Positions 1 through 7,979 of a stretch of 64,000 bases of DNA are shown in pieces. Source of the DNA: Candidatus Tectimicrobiota bacterium (GTDB lineage: Bacteria > Tectomicrobia > Entotheonellia > Entotheonellales > Entotheonellaceae); the NCBI GenBank assembly GCA_026005175.1, contig BPKO01000002.1, forward strand, positions 94,501 through 158,500, given 5' to 3'. Within the stretch, counting starts at the first letter, position 1, and each line of letters opens with the position of its first letter. The notes under the pieces are model-generated. The model worked only from the letters and a program-made list of their open reading frames with translations, did not search any database and was not told the DNA's origin. Made by a program: the position numbers and the translations under genes.

Positions 1-264
1 GTCCCCGCAGATGCGGGCCACCTCGGCAGAGTTGACGGTCTTGATGCCCCAGTCGTTGAGGATCTTGAGGGCATAGAGGGCCCGCGAGTGGTTGATGCAG
101 CGCTCCAGGATGAGGTCATAACGCCGAAAGGGGCCCGCATCGTGCAGGTTAAAGATGACCTCCCGGTCGTCGAGCTTTTCGTAAGCCACGCCCCGCTGCC
201 GAAGCGCCTGGAAGATGAGCTTTTCTTCAACGCGCACCAGCGAACACAGCACGCCAATCAGCAT
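1..264 (-). CDS. lysX: LysX, lysine biosynthesis ATP-grasp ligase (5' part only)
   Basis: Only the first 88 codons lie in the window; the gene runs off the left edge. The protein opens MLIGVLCSLVRVEEKLIF and continues with a DDREVIFNL segment and LILERCINHSRALYAL, which matches the N-terminal domain of the RimK/LysX ATP-grasp family. LysX joins alpha-aminoadipate through its amino group to the C-terminal glutamate of the carrier LysW, the first committed step of the LysW-protected lysine route. The start is 9 bases after the lysW stop, so the two genes are almost certainly cotranscribed. The paralogue ArgX, which uses glutamate, cannot be excluded from this fragment. The LysW neighbour does not decide between them, because some organisms use one carrier for both. 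Confidence 0.82.
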   Translation of the reverse strand, partial: MLIGVLCSLVRVEEKLIFQALRQRGVAYEKLDDREVIFNLHDAGPFRRYDLILERCINHSRALYALKILNDWGIKTVNSAEVARICGD

Positions 265-273
265 ATACCGGTC

Positions 274-438
274 CTACTCGCCCCAGTCTTCTTCTTCTTC
301 CGGCGCCAGGGCGAGCTCCAGGGGGTCGTCGTTGATCACCTCCAGATCGGCGCCGCAGTCGGTGCAGCTGATGATTTCGCCTTCCTCCAGTTCCTCGTCC
401 ACCTCGATGATCGCCCCGCATTCTGGACACTCTGCCAT
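274..438 (-). CDS. lysW: LysW, amino-group carrier protein
   Basis: This is a 54-residue acidic protein with two CxxC pairs (C4/C7 and C25/C28) that form a small zinc-ribbon fold, and it ends in the diagnostic EDWGE tail. The gamma-carboxyl of the terminal glutamate is where LysX attaches alpha-aminoadipate, so lysine intermediates are carried and shielded on this protein. A longer in-frame reading back to 540 exists. The ATG at 438 is preferred because it follows a strong GGAGGGAGCACG ribosome site and gives the normal family length. It lies directly upstream of lysX. The family is typical of Thermus/Deinococcus, archaea and scattered deep bacterial lineages. Confidence 0.93.
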   Translation of the reverse strand: MAECPECGAIIEVDEELEEGEIISCTDCGADLEVINDDPLELALAPEEEEDWGE

Positions 439-484
439 CGTGCTCCCTCCTCCGCTAAGCCACGCCACCCATAGTGGCCCTTCA

Positions 485-513
485 ATCCTATGGCAAGCCC
501 GGGCAAGATGCAA
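485..513 (-). promoter_or_regulatory. Putative sigma-70 promoter of lysW
   Basis: On the minus strand TTGCAT (508-513) and TAGGAT (485-490) are separated by exactly 17 bases, about 45 bases before the lysW start. Each hexamer matches its consensus at four of six positions. This is inference from sequence pattern only. Confidence 0.4.
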
Positions 514-533
514 GCCCCGGGAAGCGGGCACGA

Positions 534-562
534 TTGACACCTGCGGGGGGAAGCGGTAAGCT
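534..562 (+). promoter_or_regulatory. Putative sigma-70 promoter of the FAD/Fe-S dehydrogenase
   Basis: TTGACA (534-539, a perfect -35) is followed after 17 bases by TAAGCT (557-562), a poor -10. It lies 45 bases before the start at 608 and just upstream of the divergent lysW promoter. Only the -35 element is convincing. Confidence 0.35.
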
Positions 563-607
563 TGCGCGGAGTGTGAGGATTAAACGGCCAGCCGTGGGAA
601 CTTGCCT

Positions 608-3511
608 ATGGACGCTCTGGTGCGCGACTTGCAAAAGCACATTGCGGGAGAAGTGCGTTTTGACGCCTTCAGCCGCATGCTTTACAGTACCGATGCCAGC
701 ATTTATCAAATTGAGCCCCTGGGGGTGGTCATCCCCGCCCACGCCGACGACATCGTGGCCACGGTGCAGGTGGCGGCGGCGCACGGCGTGCCGGTGTTGC
801 CGCGTGGCGGTGGCACCAGCCTGGCCGGGCAGACGGTGGGGCGGGCAGTGATCATCGATGTCTCGCCGCGGCTCAACCAGGTGCTGGAGCTGAACCCCGA
901 AGAACAGTGGGCCTGGGTGCAGCCAGGGCTGGTGCAGGACCAGTTCAACGCCTACTTGCGTCCCCACGGCTTTCTCTTTGGCCCCGACACCGCCACCAGC
1001 AACCGTGCCACTCTGGGTGGGATGATCGGCAACAACTCGGCCGGCGCCCGCTCGGTGATTTACGGCAAGACGGTAGACCACGTCTTGGAGCTGCAAGTGG
1101 TGCTTGCCGACGGCAGTACGGCGCGCTTGCAGCCTCTTGACAAGGCACAGCTCGAGCAGAAGCAGCGCGCCGCCGGGCTAGAAGGCCACATTTACCGCGA
1201 GGTGGTGCGCCTCGTCGAAGCCCACCGCGACGAGATCGCCGAGCGCTATCCCCGCCTCATGCGGCGCGTCAGCGGCTACAACCTGGACGAGCTTGTCAAA
1301 GACGGCCCCTTTAATCTGGCCAAGCTGGTGGTGGGCTCTGAAGGCACGCTGGCGGTGGTGACGGCGGCAAAAGTGCGCATCATGCCGCGGCCTCGCGCCA
1401 CCGCGGTGCTCGTGGTGCACTTTGACGACATGATCCGGGCCGTCGAGGCGGCCAACACCATTTTGCCCTTTCACCCGTCGGCCATCGAGCTGGTGGACCA
1501 CCAGATTCTCAACGCGGCGCGTGCGGCACGGGAGTTTGCCGGGCAGCTGCCGTTTTTGCAGGGCGAGCCGGAAGCCATTCTCATCGTCGAGTTTTATGGC
1601 GAGACGGCGGCCGAGGCGGCGGACAAAGTGGCGCAGCTGACCGCCTGCCTGCGCCGCGAGCGCCTGGGCTATGCCTATGCGCCGGCCCTCAGCGCCCAGG
1701 AGCAGGCAGCGGTGTGGAAAATGCGCAAGGCCGGCTTGGGCCTGCTCATGGGAACGCGTGACGAGCGCAAGCCCATCGCCTTTGTCGAGGACACGGCGGT
1801 GGCGCCAGAAAAGCTTCCGGAGTTCCTGCGCCGCTTTCGCGACATCATCGCCGCTTACGAGACGCACGCCGGCTACTACGGCCACGCCAGCGTCGGCTGC
1901 CTGCACATCCGCCCCTGCATCAACCTCAAGAAGCAGGAAGAAATCGACAAAATGTACGCCATGATGCAGGACATCAGCGCCCTGGTGGCGGAGTTCGGCG
2001 GTGCGATGAGCGGCGAGCATGGCGACGGCCTGGCGCGCAGCTGGCTCAACGAGAAGCTCTTTGGCCCGCGCCTTTACCAGGCCTTTCGCGAGGTAAAGCG
2101 GGCCTTTGATCCCCACAACCGCCTCAACCCGGGCAAGATCGTCGACGCCCCGGCGCCGACCGAAAACTTGCGCTACGGGCCGTGGTACCGGCCGCTGGCC
2201 ATCGACACGGTGCTTGATTTTCGCCGCGACGGCGGCTTTGCCACCGCCATCGAGATGTGCAACGGCAACGGTGCCTGCCGCAAGCTGGCCGAGGGCACCA
2301 TGTGCCCGTCCTATCAGGCCACCCTCGACGAGCAGCACTCCACGCGCGGCCGCGCCAATGCCCTGCGCGCTATTCTGGCTGGCCATCTGCCCCCCGAGGA
2401 GTTTACCGGCAAGCGGCTCTACGAGATCCTTGACCTCTGCTTGGAGTGCAAGGCGTGTAAAACCGAGTGCCCCTCTAACGTCGACATGGCCAAGCTCAAA
2501 GCCGAGTTTCTCTGCCACTACTACGCCCGCCACGGGGTGCCGCTGCGGGCACGCCTCTTTGCCGGCATTGCCCGCTGGCAGCACTGGGGGCAGAAAGTGG
2601 CGCCTCTGGCCAACTGGCTGGGCGGCAGTGCGGTGGGCAAGTGGCTGCTGCAGCGCCTGGGCATTGCGCCGCAGCGCACCCTGCCGCGCCTGGCCAGGCA
2701 AACTTTCAGCGCCTGGTTCCGGCGCCACACGCCGCTGCCGCAGGCCGGCCGGCGCGGCCAGGTGGTGCTGTTTCACGACACCTTTGCCGAGTACAACTGC
2801 CCCGAGGTGGCGCAAGCCGCCACGCAGCTGCTCGAAGCCGCCGGCTTTGCCGTGCAGCTGGTGCCGCGCCGCTGCTGCGGGCGGCCCGCCATTTCCAAAG
2901 GGCTGCTGCACCAAGCGCGAGCCCTGGCCCAGTACAACGTTGCTTCGCTCGCCCCCTATGCCCGACGGGGCATTCCCATCGTCGGCCTGGAACCCAGCTG
3001 CCTGCTGACGCTGCGCGACGACTACCTCGATCTGGTGCCGGGAGAAGAGGCCACGGCGGTGGCGGAAAAGGCCGTAACCCTGGACGAATTTCTCTACCAG
3101 CTCCAGCAGCGCGGCGAACTGGATTTGACCTTTACCCAGGCGCCGCGCCGCCTGCTGCTGCACGGCCACTGCCACCAGAAGGCGCTGGTGGGCACTGCCC
3201 CCACCCTGGCCGTCTTGCGCTTGCCGCCGGGCTACGAAGTGGAAGAAATTCCGTCGGGCTGCTGCGGTATGGCGGGTTCGTTTGGCTACGAAGCCGAGCA
3301 CTACGCGCTGTCGCTTGCCATCGGCCGCCAGCGCCTCTTCCCGGCCGTGCAGGCTGCCGACGCCTCGGTCACCCTGGTGGCCAACGGCATCTCCTGCCGC
3401 CAGCAGATCGAGCACGCCACCGGCCGCCGCGCTTACCACCTGGCCGAAGTGCTCTGGGAAGCAACACAAAAAGGGGACAGGCTACTTTTTGCGCACCCCA
3501 CGAAAAAGTAG
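608..3511 (+). CDS. FAD-linked oxidase / Fe-S (GlcD-GlcF-like) fusion dehydrogenase
   Basis: This is a 967-residue protein fusing a flavin dehydrogenase to an iron-sulfur subunit, as in D-lactate, glycolate or 2-hydroxyglutarate dehydrogenases of the Dld/GlcDF type. The N-terminal third is a PCMH-type FAD domain with GGGTSLAGQTVG near residue 68. An FAD-oxidase C-terminal domain follows to about 520. Two 4Fe-4S clusters follow, with cysteines in CNGNGACRK...MCPS (about 550) and CLECKACKTECPSN (about 610). Two cysteine-rich CCG domains come last, with CCGRP near 756 and CCGMAG near 885. It would oxidise a 2-hydroxyacid and pass electrons towards quinone or another acceptor; the substrate cannot be read from sequence. 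The ATG at 608 is preferred over TTG 602. The last ~14 residues are encoded by the REP-like palindrome, so the native C-terminus was probably altered when that element arrived. Confidence 0.85.
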   Translation: MDALVRDLQKHIAGEVRFDAFSRMLYSTDASIYQIEPLGVVIPAHADDIVATVQVAAAHGVPVLPRGGGTSLAGQTVGRAVIIDVSPRLNQVLELNPEEQWAWVQPGLVQDQFNAYLRPHGFLFGPDTATSNRATLGGMIGNNSAGARSVIYGKTVDHVLELQVVLADGSTARLQPLDKAQLEQKQRAAGLEGHIYREVVRLVEAHRDEIAERYPRLMRRVSGYNLDELVKDGPFNLAKLVVGSEGTLAVVTAAKVRIMPRPRATAVLVVHFDDMIRAVEAANTILPFHPSAIELVDHQILNAARAAREFAGQLPFLQGEPEAILIVEFYGETAAEAADKVAQLTACLRRERLGYAYAPALSAQEQAAVWKMRKAGLGLLMGTRDERKPIAFVEDTAVAPEKLPEFLRRFRDIIAAYETHAGYYGHASVGCLHIRPCINLKKQEEIDKMYAMMQDISALVAEFGGAMSGEHGDGLARSWLNEKLFGPRLYQAFREVKRAFDPHNRLNPGKIVDAPAPTENLRYGPWYRPLAIDTVLDFRRDGGFATAIEMCNGNGACRKLAEGTMCPSYQATLDEQHSTRGRANALRAILAGHLPPEEFTGKRLYEILDLCLECKACKTECPSNVDMAKLKAEFLCHYYARHGVPLRARLFAGIARWQHWGQKVAPLANWLGGSAVGKWLLQRLGIAPQRTLPRLARQTFSAWFRRHTPLPQAGRRGQVVLFHDTFAEYNCPEVAQAATQLLEAAGFAVQLVPRRCCGRPAISKGLLHQARALAQYNVASLAPYARRGIPIVGLEPSCLLTLRDDYLDLVPGEEATAVAEKAVTLDEFLYQLQQRGELDLTFTQAPRRLLLHGHCHQKALVGTAPTLAVLRLPPGYEVEEIPSGCCGMAGSFGYEAEHYALSLAIGRQRLFPAVQAADASVTLVANGISCRQQIEHATGRRAYHLAEVLWEATQKGDRLLFAHPTKK

Positions 3512-3524
3512 CCTGTCCCCTTTT
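3469..3524. repeat. REP-like palindrome, 22-bp perfect inverted repeat
   Basis: Arms 3469-3490 and 3503-3524 are perfect reverse complements (core GGGGACAGGCTACTTTTT) around a 12-base loop, GCGCACCCCACG. The arm closely resembles the dispersed GGGGACAGGCxxC palindromes that accompany REP-associated tyrosine transposases in many bacteria (recalled family knowledge). It lies where two genes converge. The TAG of the plus-strand dehydrogenase (3509-3511) is inside the right arm, and the TAA of the minus-strand gene overlaps its outer end. It could also act as a bidirectional terminator, since each arm ends in a T run on one strand. Confidence 0.8.
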
Positions 3525-3984
3525 ACTCGTACTCGTCTTCGTCGTAGAGCAAGTCGCTGTCTTCGTCCTCGAGGGGCTCGTAGTCCTCGTCGAGCTCCTC
3601 GAGGTCGAGGCCTTCTTCCTCTTCCTCTTCTTCTTCCTCCTCTTCTTCTAACTCTTCGAGCTCCTCTTCTTCGACGTCCTCGATTTCCTCATCGTAGTCG
3701 ACATCAATGGTCTCTTCTGCCGTATCGATGCTGGGCACTTCTGCCGACCCAGGGAACAAATCGGGGGGTGGCGTGGGGGCTTCAATAAGACCAAAATCTG
3801 CTGGAGAGAAGGCGTAGCGCATTTCTCCAGTCTTGGAATTGAACGAATGGCGCTCGATGCCGGACAGAACACGAATGGAGCGTACTTTGTCTCCAAAGTA
3901 TTCGAGTGCTTCCTGCCGGATCTGGGCCAGCATAGGCTCGGTGAGCTCGTATTCTGTCTCGTTGTGGATAGGGATGTCGGTCAT
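3523..3984 (-). CDS. Hypothetical protein with highly acidic C-terminal tail
   Basis: This is a 153-residue protein with no family I recognise. Residues 1 to about 70 look globular (start MTDIPIHNETEYELTEPM, then ALEYFGDKVRSIRVLSG). The last ~65 residues are almost entirely Glu and Asp, including a run of twelve glutamates, and end YDEDEYE. The ATG at 3984 is chosen over the far upstream in-frame start at 4119 because it follows GAGGAACGGCAC and a promoter lies upstream. The stop codon falls in the REP-like palindrome. Base composition is visibly less GC-rich than in the neighbours. Such acidic tails occur in nucleic-acid mimics, chaperones and metal or cation buffers, but no role can be assigned. 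Confidence 0.65.
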   Translation of the reverse strand: MTDIPIHNETEYELTEPMLAQIRQEALEYFGDKVRSIRVLSGIERHSFNSKTGEMRYAFSPADFGLIEAPTPPPDLFPGSAEVPSIDTAEETIDVDYDEEIEDVEEEELEELEEEEEEEEEEEEGLDLEELDEDYEPLEDEDSDLLYDEDEYE

Positions 3985-4141
3985 GTGCCGTTCCTCATGC
4001 CTGGCAAAGCGAAGGTGGTCACGAATGCAGGCACACACGGATACGGTAGCGGATTTCCACGTTGGCGTGGAAGAGACACCGCGTTGTGTTTTGGCATGGG
4101 GTGAGTCGCTGTGAGACACGCGTGGTACTCAAGCCGGGATA

Positions 4142-4170
4142 ATTATGGCACCTCCGCTGGCGTGCTGCAA
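4142..4170 (-). promoter_or_regulatory. Putative sigma-70 promoter of the acidic protein
   Basis: On the minus strand TTGCAG (4165-4170) and CATAAT (4142-4147) are separated by 17 bases. They match the consensus at four or five of six positions each. The start codon at 3984 is about 150 bases downstream, implying a long leader. Confidence 0.45.
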
Positions 4171-4272
4171 GGCGTGCCGGGGTGCGGCGAGCGGCGGAGA
4201 GGGCGGTTTTTTGCTACAATGGAGCGGCACGACGCGAGAGCTGAGCGAGGGCGCCATAACGGGAGAACCACG

Positions 4273-4665
4273 ATGGCCGATTTTGCCACGGTAAAAGCGT
4301 ACTTGCTCGACCTGGGGTTGGCCGTGGTCAGCGAAGACCCGCAGCAAGAACTCCTGGTGGTGGAAGATGAGGAGCGGGGGATCAAGAATCTGATCGTCGA
4401 CTGCGAAGACCCTATTGTCATTTTCGAGCAGGTGATCATGGTTGTCCCGCCGCATCCTGGCGACTTGTTTCGCCGCCTGCTGCAGATGAACCGCACCCTG
4501 GTGCACGGGGCCTTTGCCCTCGACGAAGAGGGCAAATGGGTGCTGTTTCGCGATACGCTGCGGCTGGCTACCCTTGACCGCGACGAAGTGGAAGGCACCA
4601 TCGAGGCGCTGAGTCTGGCCTTGGCCGAACACGCGGCCGAGTTCCTGGCGTTTTCTGCGCGCTAG
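4273..4665 (+). CDS. YbjN / CesT-like chaperone-fold protein
   Basis: A 130-residue acidic protein that begins MADFATVKAYLLDLGLAV, with the alternating helix and beta-sheet pattern of the YbjN/type III secretion chaperone-like fold. Segments such as LIVDCEDPIVIFEQVIMVV and LLQMNRTLVHGAFALDE support this. In many bacteria such a protein is encoded next to PspA, as here (28 bases upstream), and is thought to assist the envelope-stress response. The start at 4273 follows GGGAGAACCACG; an upstream in-frame start at 4111 lacks a ribosome site. A TACAAT at 4215-4220 could be its -10 element, but no -35 is evident. The fold assignment is moderate and the stress role is inferred from the neighbour. 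Confidence 0.6.
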   Translation: MADFATVKAYLLDLGLAVVSEDPQQELLVVEDEERGIKNLIVDCEDPIVIFEQVIMVVPPHPGDLFRRLLQMNRTLVHGAFALDEEGKWVLFRDTLRLATLDRDEVEGTIEALSLALAEHAAEFLAFSAR

Positions 4666-4693
4666 CGGCGTCTTGGCAAGGGGAGGCATAAGG

Positions 4694-5434
4694 ATGGGCA
4701 TTTTCCAGCGGTTGTTTAAAATCGGGCAATCCGAAGCGCACGCGGTGCTCGACCAGCTCGAAGATCCCATCAAGATGACTGAGCAGGGAATTCGCGACCT
4801 CAAGCGCGAGCTGCAGCAGGCGATGGCGGCTTTGGCCGAAGTGAAAGGGGTGGCCATCCGCCTGCAGAAAGAAGGCGAGGACGCCAAGCGGCAGGCGGGT
4901 GAGTACGAGCGTAAGGCCATCTTGCTGTTGCAACGCTTCAAAGAAGGGCAGCTGGAGCAAGCCCAGGCCGAACGCCTGGCCACCGAGGCGCTGGCCAAGA
5001 AAGACAGCGCCAGCGAGCGGGCGGCGCGGCTGCTGCGCGAAGCCGAGCAGCAGCAGCGCCTGGCGGCGCAGCTGCAAGAGAAAGTCCTGCAGCTCAAGTC
5101 GACGATTTCCCGCTACGAAAACGAGCTCATCACCCTGCGGGCGCGGGCGCGTACCGCGGCTTCCACGCGCAAGATCAACCAGCAGCTGGCCAAACTCGAC
5201 GCCTCGAGCACCCTGGCCATGCTCGAGCGCATGCGGCAAAAAGTCGAGGAAGACGAGGCGCTGGCGCAGGCCTATGGCGAGATTGCCGACGTCGACACCT
5301 CGGTCGACGCCGAGATCCAGCGCGCGCTGGCCGGTGCCACCTCCGGTCCTGCTCCCCACGACCGGCTGCGCGAGCTCAAAGCCAAGCTGGGCCTCCTGGA
5401 GCCGGGACAGAGCGGCGGAGCGCCGCAGCCTTAA
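4694..5434 (+). CDS. pspA: PspA/IM30 family protein
   Basis: A 246-residue, almost wholly helical protein. It opens with the amphipathic MGIFQRLFKIGQSEAHAVLD helix and DPIKMTEQGIRDLKREL, which is typical of PspA/Vipp1. Long coiled-coil segments rich in Glu, Gln and Arg follow from about residue 30 to 190, and a short loop-rich tail ends the protein. PspA is a peripheral inner-membrane protein of the ESCRT-III superfamily that protects the membrane during stress. No classical PspF/PspBC partners are nearby; the only partner is the YbjN-like gene. The ATG at 4694 follows GGGGAGGCATAAGG. The stop overlaps the stop of the convergent gene by a few bases. Confidence 0.88.
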   Translation: MGIFQRLFKIGQSEAHAVLDQLEDPIKMTEQGIRDLKRELQQAMAALAEVKGVAIRLQKEGEDAKRQAGEYERKAILLLQRFKEGQLEQAQAERLATEALAKKDSASERAARLLREAEQQQRLAAQLQEKVLQLKSTISRYENELITLRARARTAASTRKINQQLAKLDASSTLAMLERMRQKVEEDEALAQAYGEIADVDTSVDAEIQRALAGATSGPAPHDRLRELKAKLGLLEPGQSGGAPQP

Positions 5435-6063
5435 GAGCCTGCCGGCGGCTGGGCAAGGGGGGAGACGTGGCGGGCGGTGATGAGCCAGCCGCGCTCGGCC
5501 ACGTGCACCAGCGTGAAGGTTTCGCGCTGCCAGCGCGTCTCGCCGCCCACCCGCACCTGCGTCTGCACCTGCACGGTGGCCTGGGTTTCGGTGCGCTCGA
5601 CGTGCTCCACACGCCAGGCAAGCAGCTCGTAAGCCTGCTGCTGCTGCCAGGCGTTGGTGTGGGCAATCCACTCCCGCGCCGTCATGCCGCCCAGAAAGGC
5701 CGGACTCAGGTAGGGCAGCGCGCGGGCTGGCTGGGCGTCGTAAAAGCGCAGGAAGTCCACCACCACGCGCACCGGTGAGGCCTCGCGTGGCGCGGGCGGT
5801 GCAGCCGGCGGGGCAGCCAGGCCTAGGGCCTGCAGGGTGGCGGCATCCAGGCTGCCGGTAGGCGGCAGGCCGCGGTCACGCTGGAAGGCCTGCAGCGCCT
5901 GGCGGGTGCGGGTCCCCAGCAGGCCATCGATCGTCCCCACTTCGTATCCCAAGGCCGCAAGGCGCTGCTGGACCTGGATCACACGCGGGTCTTGTGCCAG
6001 CGCCACCCCAGGCGCCAGGAGGCAGAGCAGCCCCAGCAGGAGCCAGCGCCTGCTGCCGCGCAC
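5431..6063 (-). CDS. Secreted peptidoglycan-binding-domain protein
   Basis: A 210-residue protein with a signal peptide (RR, then LLLGLLCLLAPGVALAQ, cleavage near residue 23). A peptidoglycan-binding type 1 domain at about 28-80 follows (VIQVQQRLAALGYEVGTIDG, then GTRTRQALQAFQRDRGLPPTG). A Pro/Ala linker leads to a C-terminal ~110-residue domain (FLRFYDAQPARALPYLSPAF to WLITARHVSPL) that resembles an NTF2-like or DUF-type cell-wall module. It probably acts in the periplasm. It starts with GTG 12 bases after the oxygenase stop and may be the last gene of that operon. Its catalytic role, if any, is unknown. Confidence 0.72.
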   Translation of the reverse strand: MRGSRRWLLLGLLCLLAPGVALAQDPRVIQVQQRLAALGYEVGTIDGLLGTRTRQALQAFQRDRGLPPTGSLDAATLQALGLAAPPAAPPAPREASPVRVVVDFLRFYDAQPARALPYLSPAFLGGMTAREWIAHTNAWQQQQAYELLAWRVEHVERTETQATVQVQTQVRVGGETRWQRETFTLVHVAERGWLITARHVSPLAQPPAGS

Positions 6064-6075
6064 GGCGTTTCCCCA

Positions 6076-7179
6076 TCAGTTCTTGGGCGCAATCCAGTCG
6101 GGCTGGCGCGTCAGTTCGGCCACCAGGGCCTTGTCGGCCTCGCTGGGCAGCACCTCGGCCAGGTGCTGGGCGTAGGCCTCTGGGGAGAGGCGCTCGCCGC
6201 TGACGCTGTAGGTGCCCCCGGCATAGCGCCCGATGCGGCGGTGGAACTTCTCGTCGGGCAGCACCAGCTTGGGCTGGTCCTCGGGAATGAGGCGGTTGAG
6301 GCGCTCGGTCAAGTCCCGGATCTCGGCGATAAACAGGCTGCGCGCGTACTCGTTTAAGTGCTCGCGGTCTGCCGGGGTGGGGTTGGTGTCTTCGTCAAAA
6401 CGCCCTTTCAGCCCCCAGACGTAGCCCCAGTGCGCCGAGCTCGACTCGTCGGTGCCAAAGAGATCGTAAGCGGTGGGCACCCACTTGTTAAAGTACTTCT
6501 GGAGCAAGGGAATAGGGATCTTGCCGGCGCGCACGATGCGCCGCAGGCCGTCGTTGCCGGTACCCAGGTGGAAAGACTCCTCCTTGAGCATGGGCAGCGT
6601 GCTGCGCGCCAGCGGGGCAAAGGCCGAGTGGCTGAGCATGCGCAGCTGGTACTTGCCGTCGCGGTCGATGAACTGCGTGTAGACAAAGAAGTCGAGCCAG
6701 TTGTCCACCTCTTCGTTAAAAGAGCCCAGCAGGCGCTGCTTGCGGAAGGCGCGACGCTCGAGGAGCTTTTGCGCCTCCAGGCGTCCCGAGGTGCCAAAGT
6801 ACTCTACCAGCAGGTGGCTCATCTGGAAGCCGTGGCGCATCTCCTCGGCCATGACACGGCACAGGGCGCGCAAGTCGTAGTCGCTAGGGGCGGTGGCAAA
6901 GAGGGTGCGCTGCTGCTCAACAGAAGCGAACTCCGTGTCTCCCTGGTAGACGAGGTAGTTGAGCAGGGCGTCGCGAATGCGCTGGTCAGGAATTTCGCGC
7001 ACCGATTCCCAGCGGCGCTCGCCGGCAAAGTCGCCAAAGAGGATCTCCTGGGTGGGCAGCTCGCCGTACTTGACCTCGAAGCGGTAGTCCTGGAAGTAAG
7101 AGCGCTCCAGGCCGATGTCGTCCTGCCAGGCGTAAAAAAGATCGACCCACTCGTCAAAAGTGCGGAACTTGGCGGGCAT
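6076..7179 (-). CDS. BoxB/PaaA-family di-iron aromatic acyl-CoA oxygenase
   Basis: A 367-residue member of the phenylacetate-catabolic-protein family of carboxylate-bridged di-iron oxygenases, which epoxidise the ring of aromatic acyl-CoA thioesters. The paired iron ligands are seen as EEMRHGFQMSH (near residue 110) and KEESFHLGTGNDGLRR (near 195). LLGSFNEEVDNWLDFFVYTQ and LSHSAFAPLARS lie between them. These motifs look closest to BoxB, the benzoyl-CoA 2,3-epoxidase. BoxB is usually about 470 residues, so this is a short form lacking part of the N-terminal region. The start follows AAAGGAGAGCTCC. It lies 17 bases after an enoyl-CoA hydratase and near two benzoate-CoA-ligase-like genes, which fits aerobic CoA-dependent aromatic degradation. 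No BoxA reductase or BoxC lyase is in the window. Confidence 0.72.
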   Translation of the reverse strand: MPAKFRTFDEWVDLFYAWQDDIGLERSYFQDYRFEVKYGELPTQEILFGDFAGERRWESVREIPDQRIRDALLNYLVYQGDTEFASVEQQRTLFATAPSDYDLRALCRVMAEEMRHGFQMSHLLVEYFGTSGRLEAQKLLERRAFRKQRLLGSFNEEVDNWLDFFVYTQFIDRDGKYQLRMLSHSAFAPLARSTLPMLKEESFHLGTGNDGLRRIVRAGKIPIPLLQKYFNKWVPTAYDLFGTDESSSAHWGYVWGLKGRFDEDTNPTPADREHLNEYARSLFIAEIRDLTERLNRLIPEDQPKLVLPDEKFHRRIGRYAGGTYSVSGERLSPEAYAQHLAEVLPSEADKALVAELTRQPDWIAPKN

Positions 7180-7196
7180 GGGAGCTCTCCTTTGGG

Positions 7197-7979
7197 TTAG
7201 AGACCACGAAAGCGCGGCACGCGCTTGTCGACGTAAGCCGCCAGGCCTTCGGCAGCGTCACTGCTTTCGAAAAGTTGCTGCTGGAACTCGCGCTCCAGGG
7301 CCAGGGCTTCGGAAAACGGCACCTCGATTCCCGTGCACACCGCCCGCTTGATGCGGCCCACCGCTTTGCTGGCTTTGTAGGGGGGCAGGAACTGGCGGGC
7401 ATAGTCGAGCACCTGCTTGAAAAAGTCTTCTGGTTCGAAGATGTAGTCGATAAGCCCAATTTCCTGGGCTTCTTCAAAAGACAGGAGGCGGCCGGTGGCC
7501 ATAAGCTCGATGGCGCGGGTCTTGCCCACCAGCCGCGGCAGGCGCTGGGTGCCGCCGGTGCCGGGCAGCACGCCAAGGTTGACTTCCGGCAAGCCGACGC
7601 GGCCGCCGTCTTTCTTGGCGATGCGGATGTCGCAGGCCATGGCGATTTCCAGGCCGCCGCCGACGGTAGCGCCGTTCAGCGCGGCAATCACCAGCTTGGG
7701 CGTCTGCTCCAGGCGGTTGAGGGTCTCGTTGGCGTGCAGGCAAAAGTAGTACTTAAACGTCGGGTCGGCCTGCTGCAGCATCTGGATGTCGGCGCCGGCA
7801 GAGAAAAAGCGCTCGCCCTGGCCGCGCAGCACCAGCACGTGCACCGTGGAGTCAAAGCGCGCCTGCAAGATGGCCTCGTCGAGCTCGCGCATCATCTCGT
7901 AGGTGTACGTATTGGCCGGGGGGTTGTTGAGGGTGAAAATGGCAATGCCGTTTTCTACTTGGTAGTCAACGAGGGCCAT
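7197..7979 (-). CDS. Enoyl-CoA hydratase/isomerase family protein
   Basis: A 260-residue crotonase-fold enzyme. The oxyanion-hole segments are RFFSAGADIQML (near 65) and NGATVGGGLEIAMACD (near 108). The second catalytic region is GLPEVNLGVLPGTGGTQRL (near 137), which carries the glutamates expected of a hydratase. It probably hydrates an unsaturated acyl-CoA formed after ring opening or during beta-oxidation. The ATG at 7979 follows GCAGAGGAGAGCGCC and overlaps the end of tetR by 14 bases, showing translational coupling. A 62-residue upstream in-frame extension is only an overlap with tetR and is rejected. Specific substrate unknown. Confidence 0.85.
   Translation of the reverse strand: MALVDYQVENGIAIFTLNNPPANTYTYEMMRELDEAILQARFDSTVHVLVLRGQGERFFSAGADIQMLQQADPTFKYYFCLHANETLNRLEQTPKLVIAALNGATVGGGLEIAMACDIRIAKKDGGRVGLPEVNLGVLPGTGGTQRLPRLVGKTRAIELMATGRLLSFEEAQEIGLIDYIFEPEDFFKQVLDYARQFLPPYKASKAVGRIKRAVCTGIEVPFSEALALEREFQQQLFESSDAAEGLAAYVDKRVPRFRGL

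Noticed and set aside
1178-3469. 763-codon minus-strand frame opposite the dehydrogenase
   Set aside because: The plus-strand frame has all flavin and Fe-S motifs; the antisense frame shows only compositional bias.
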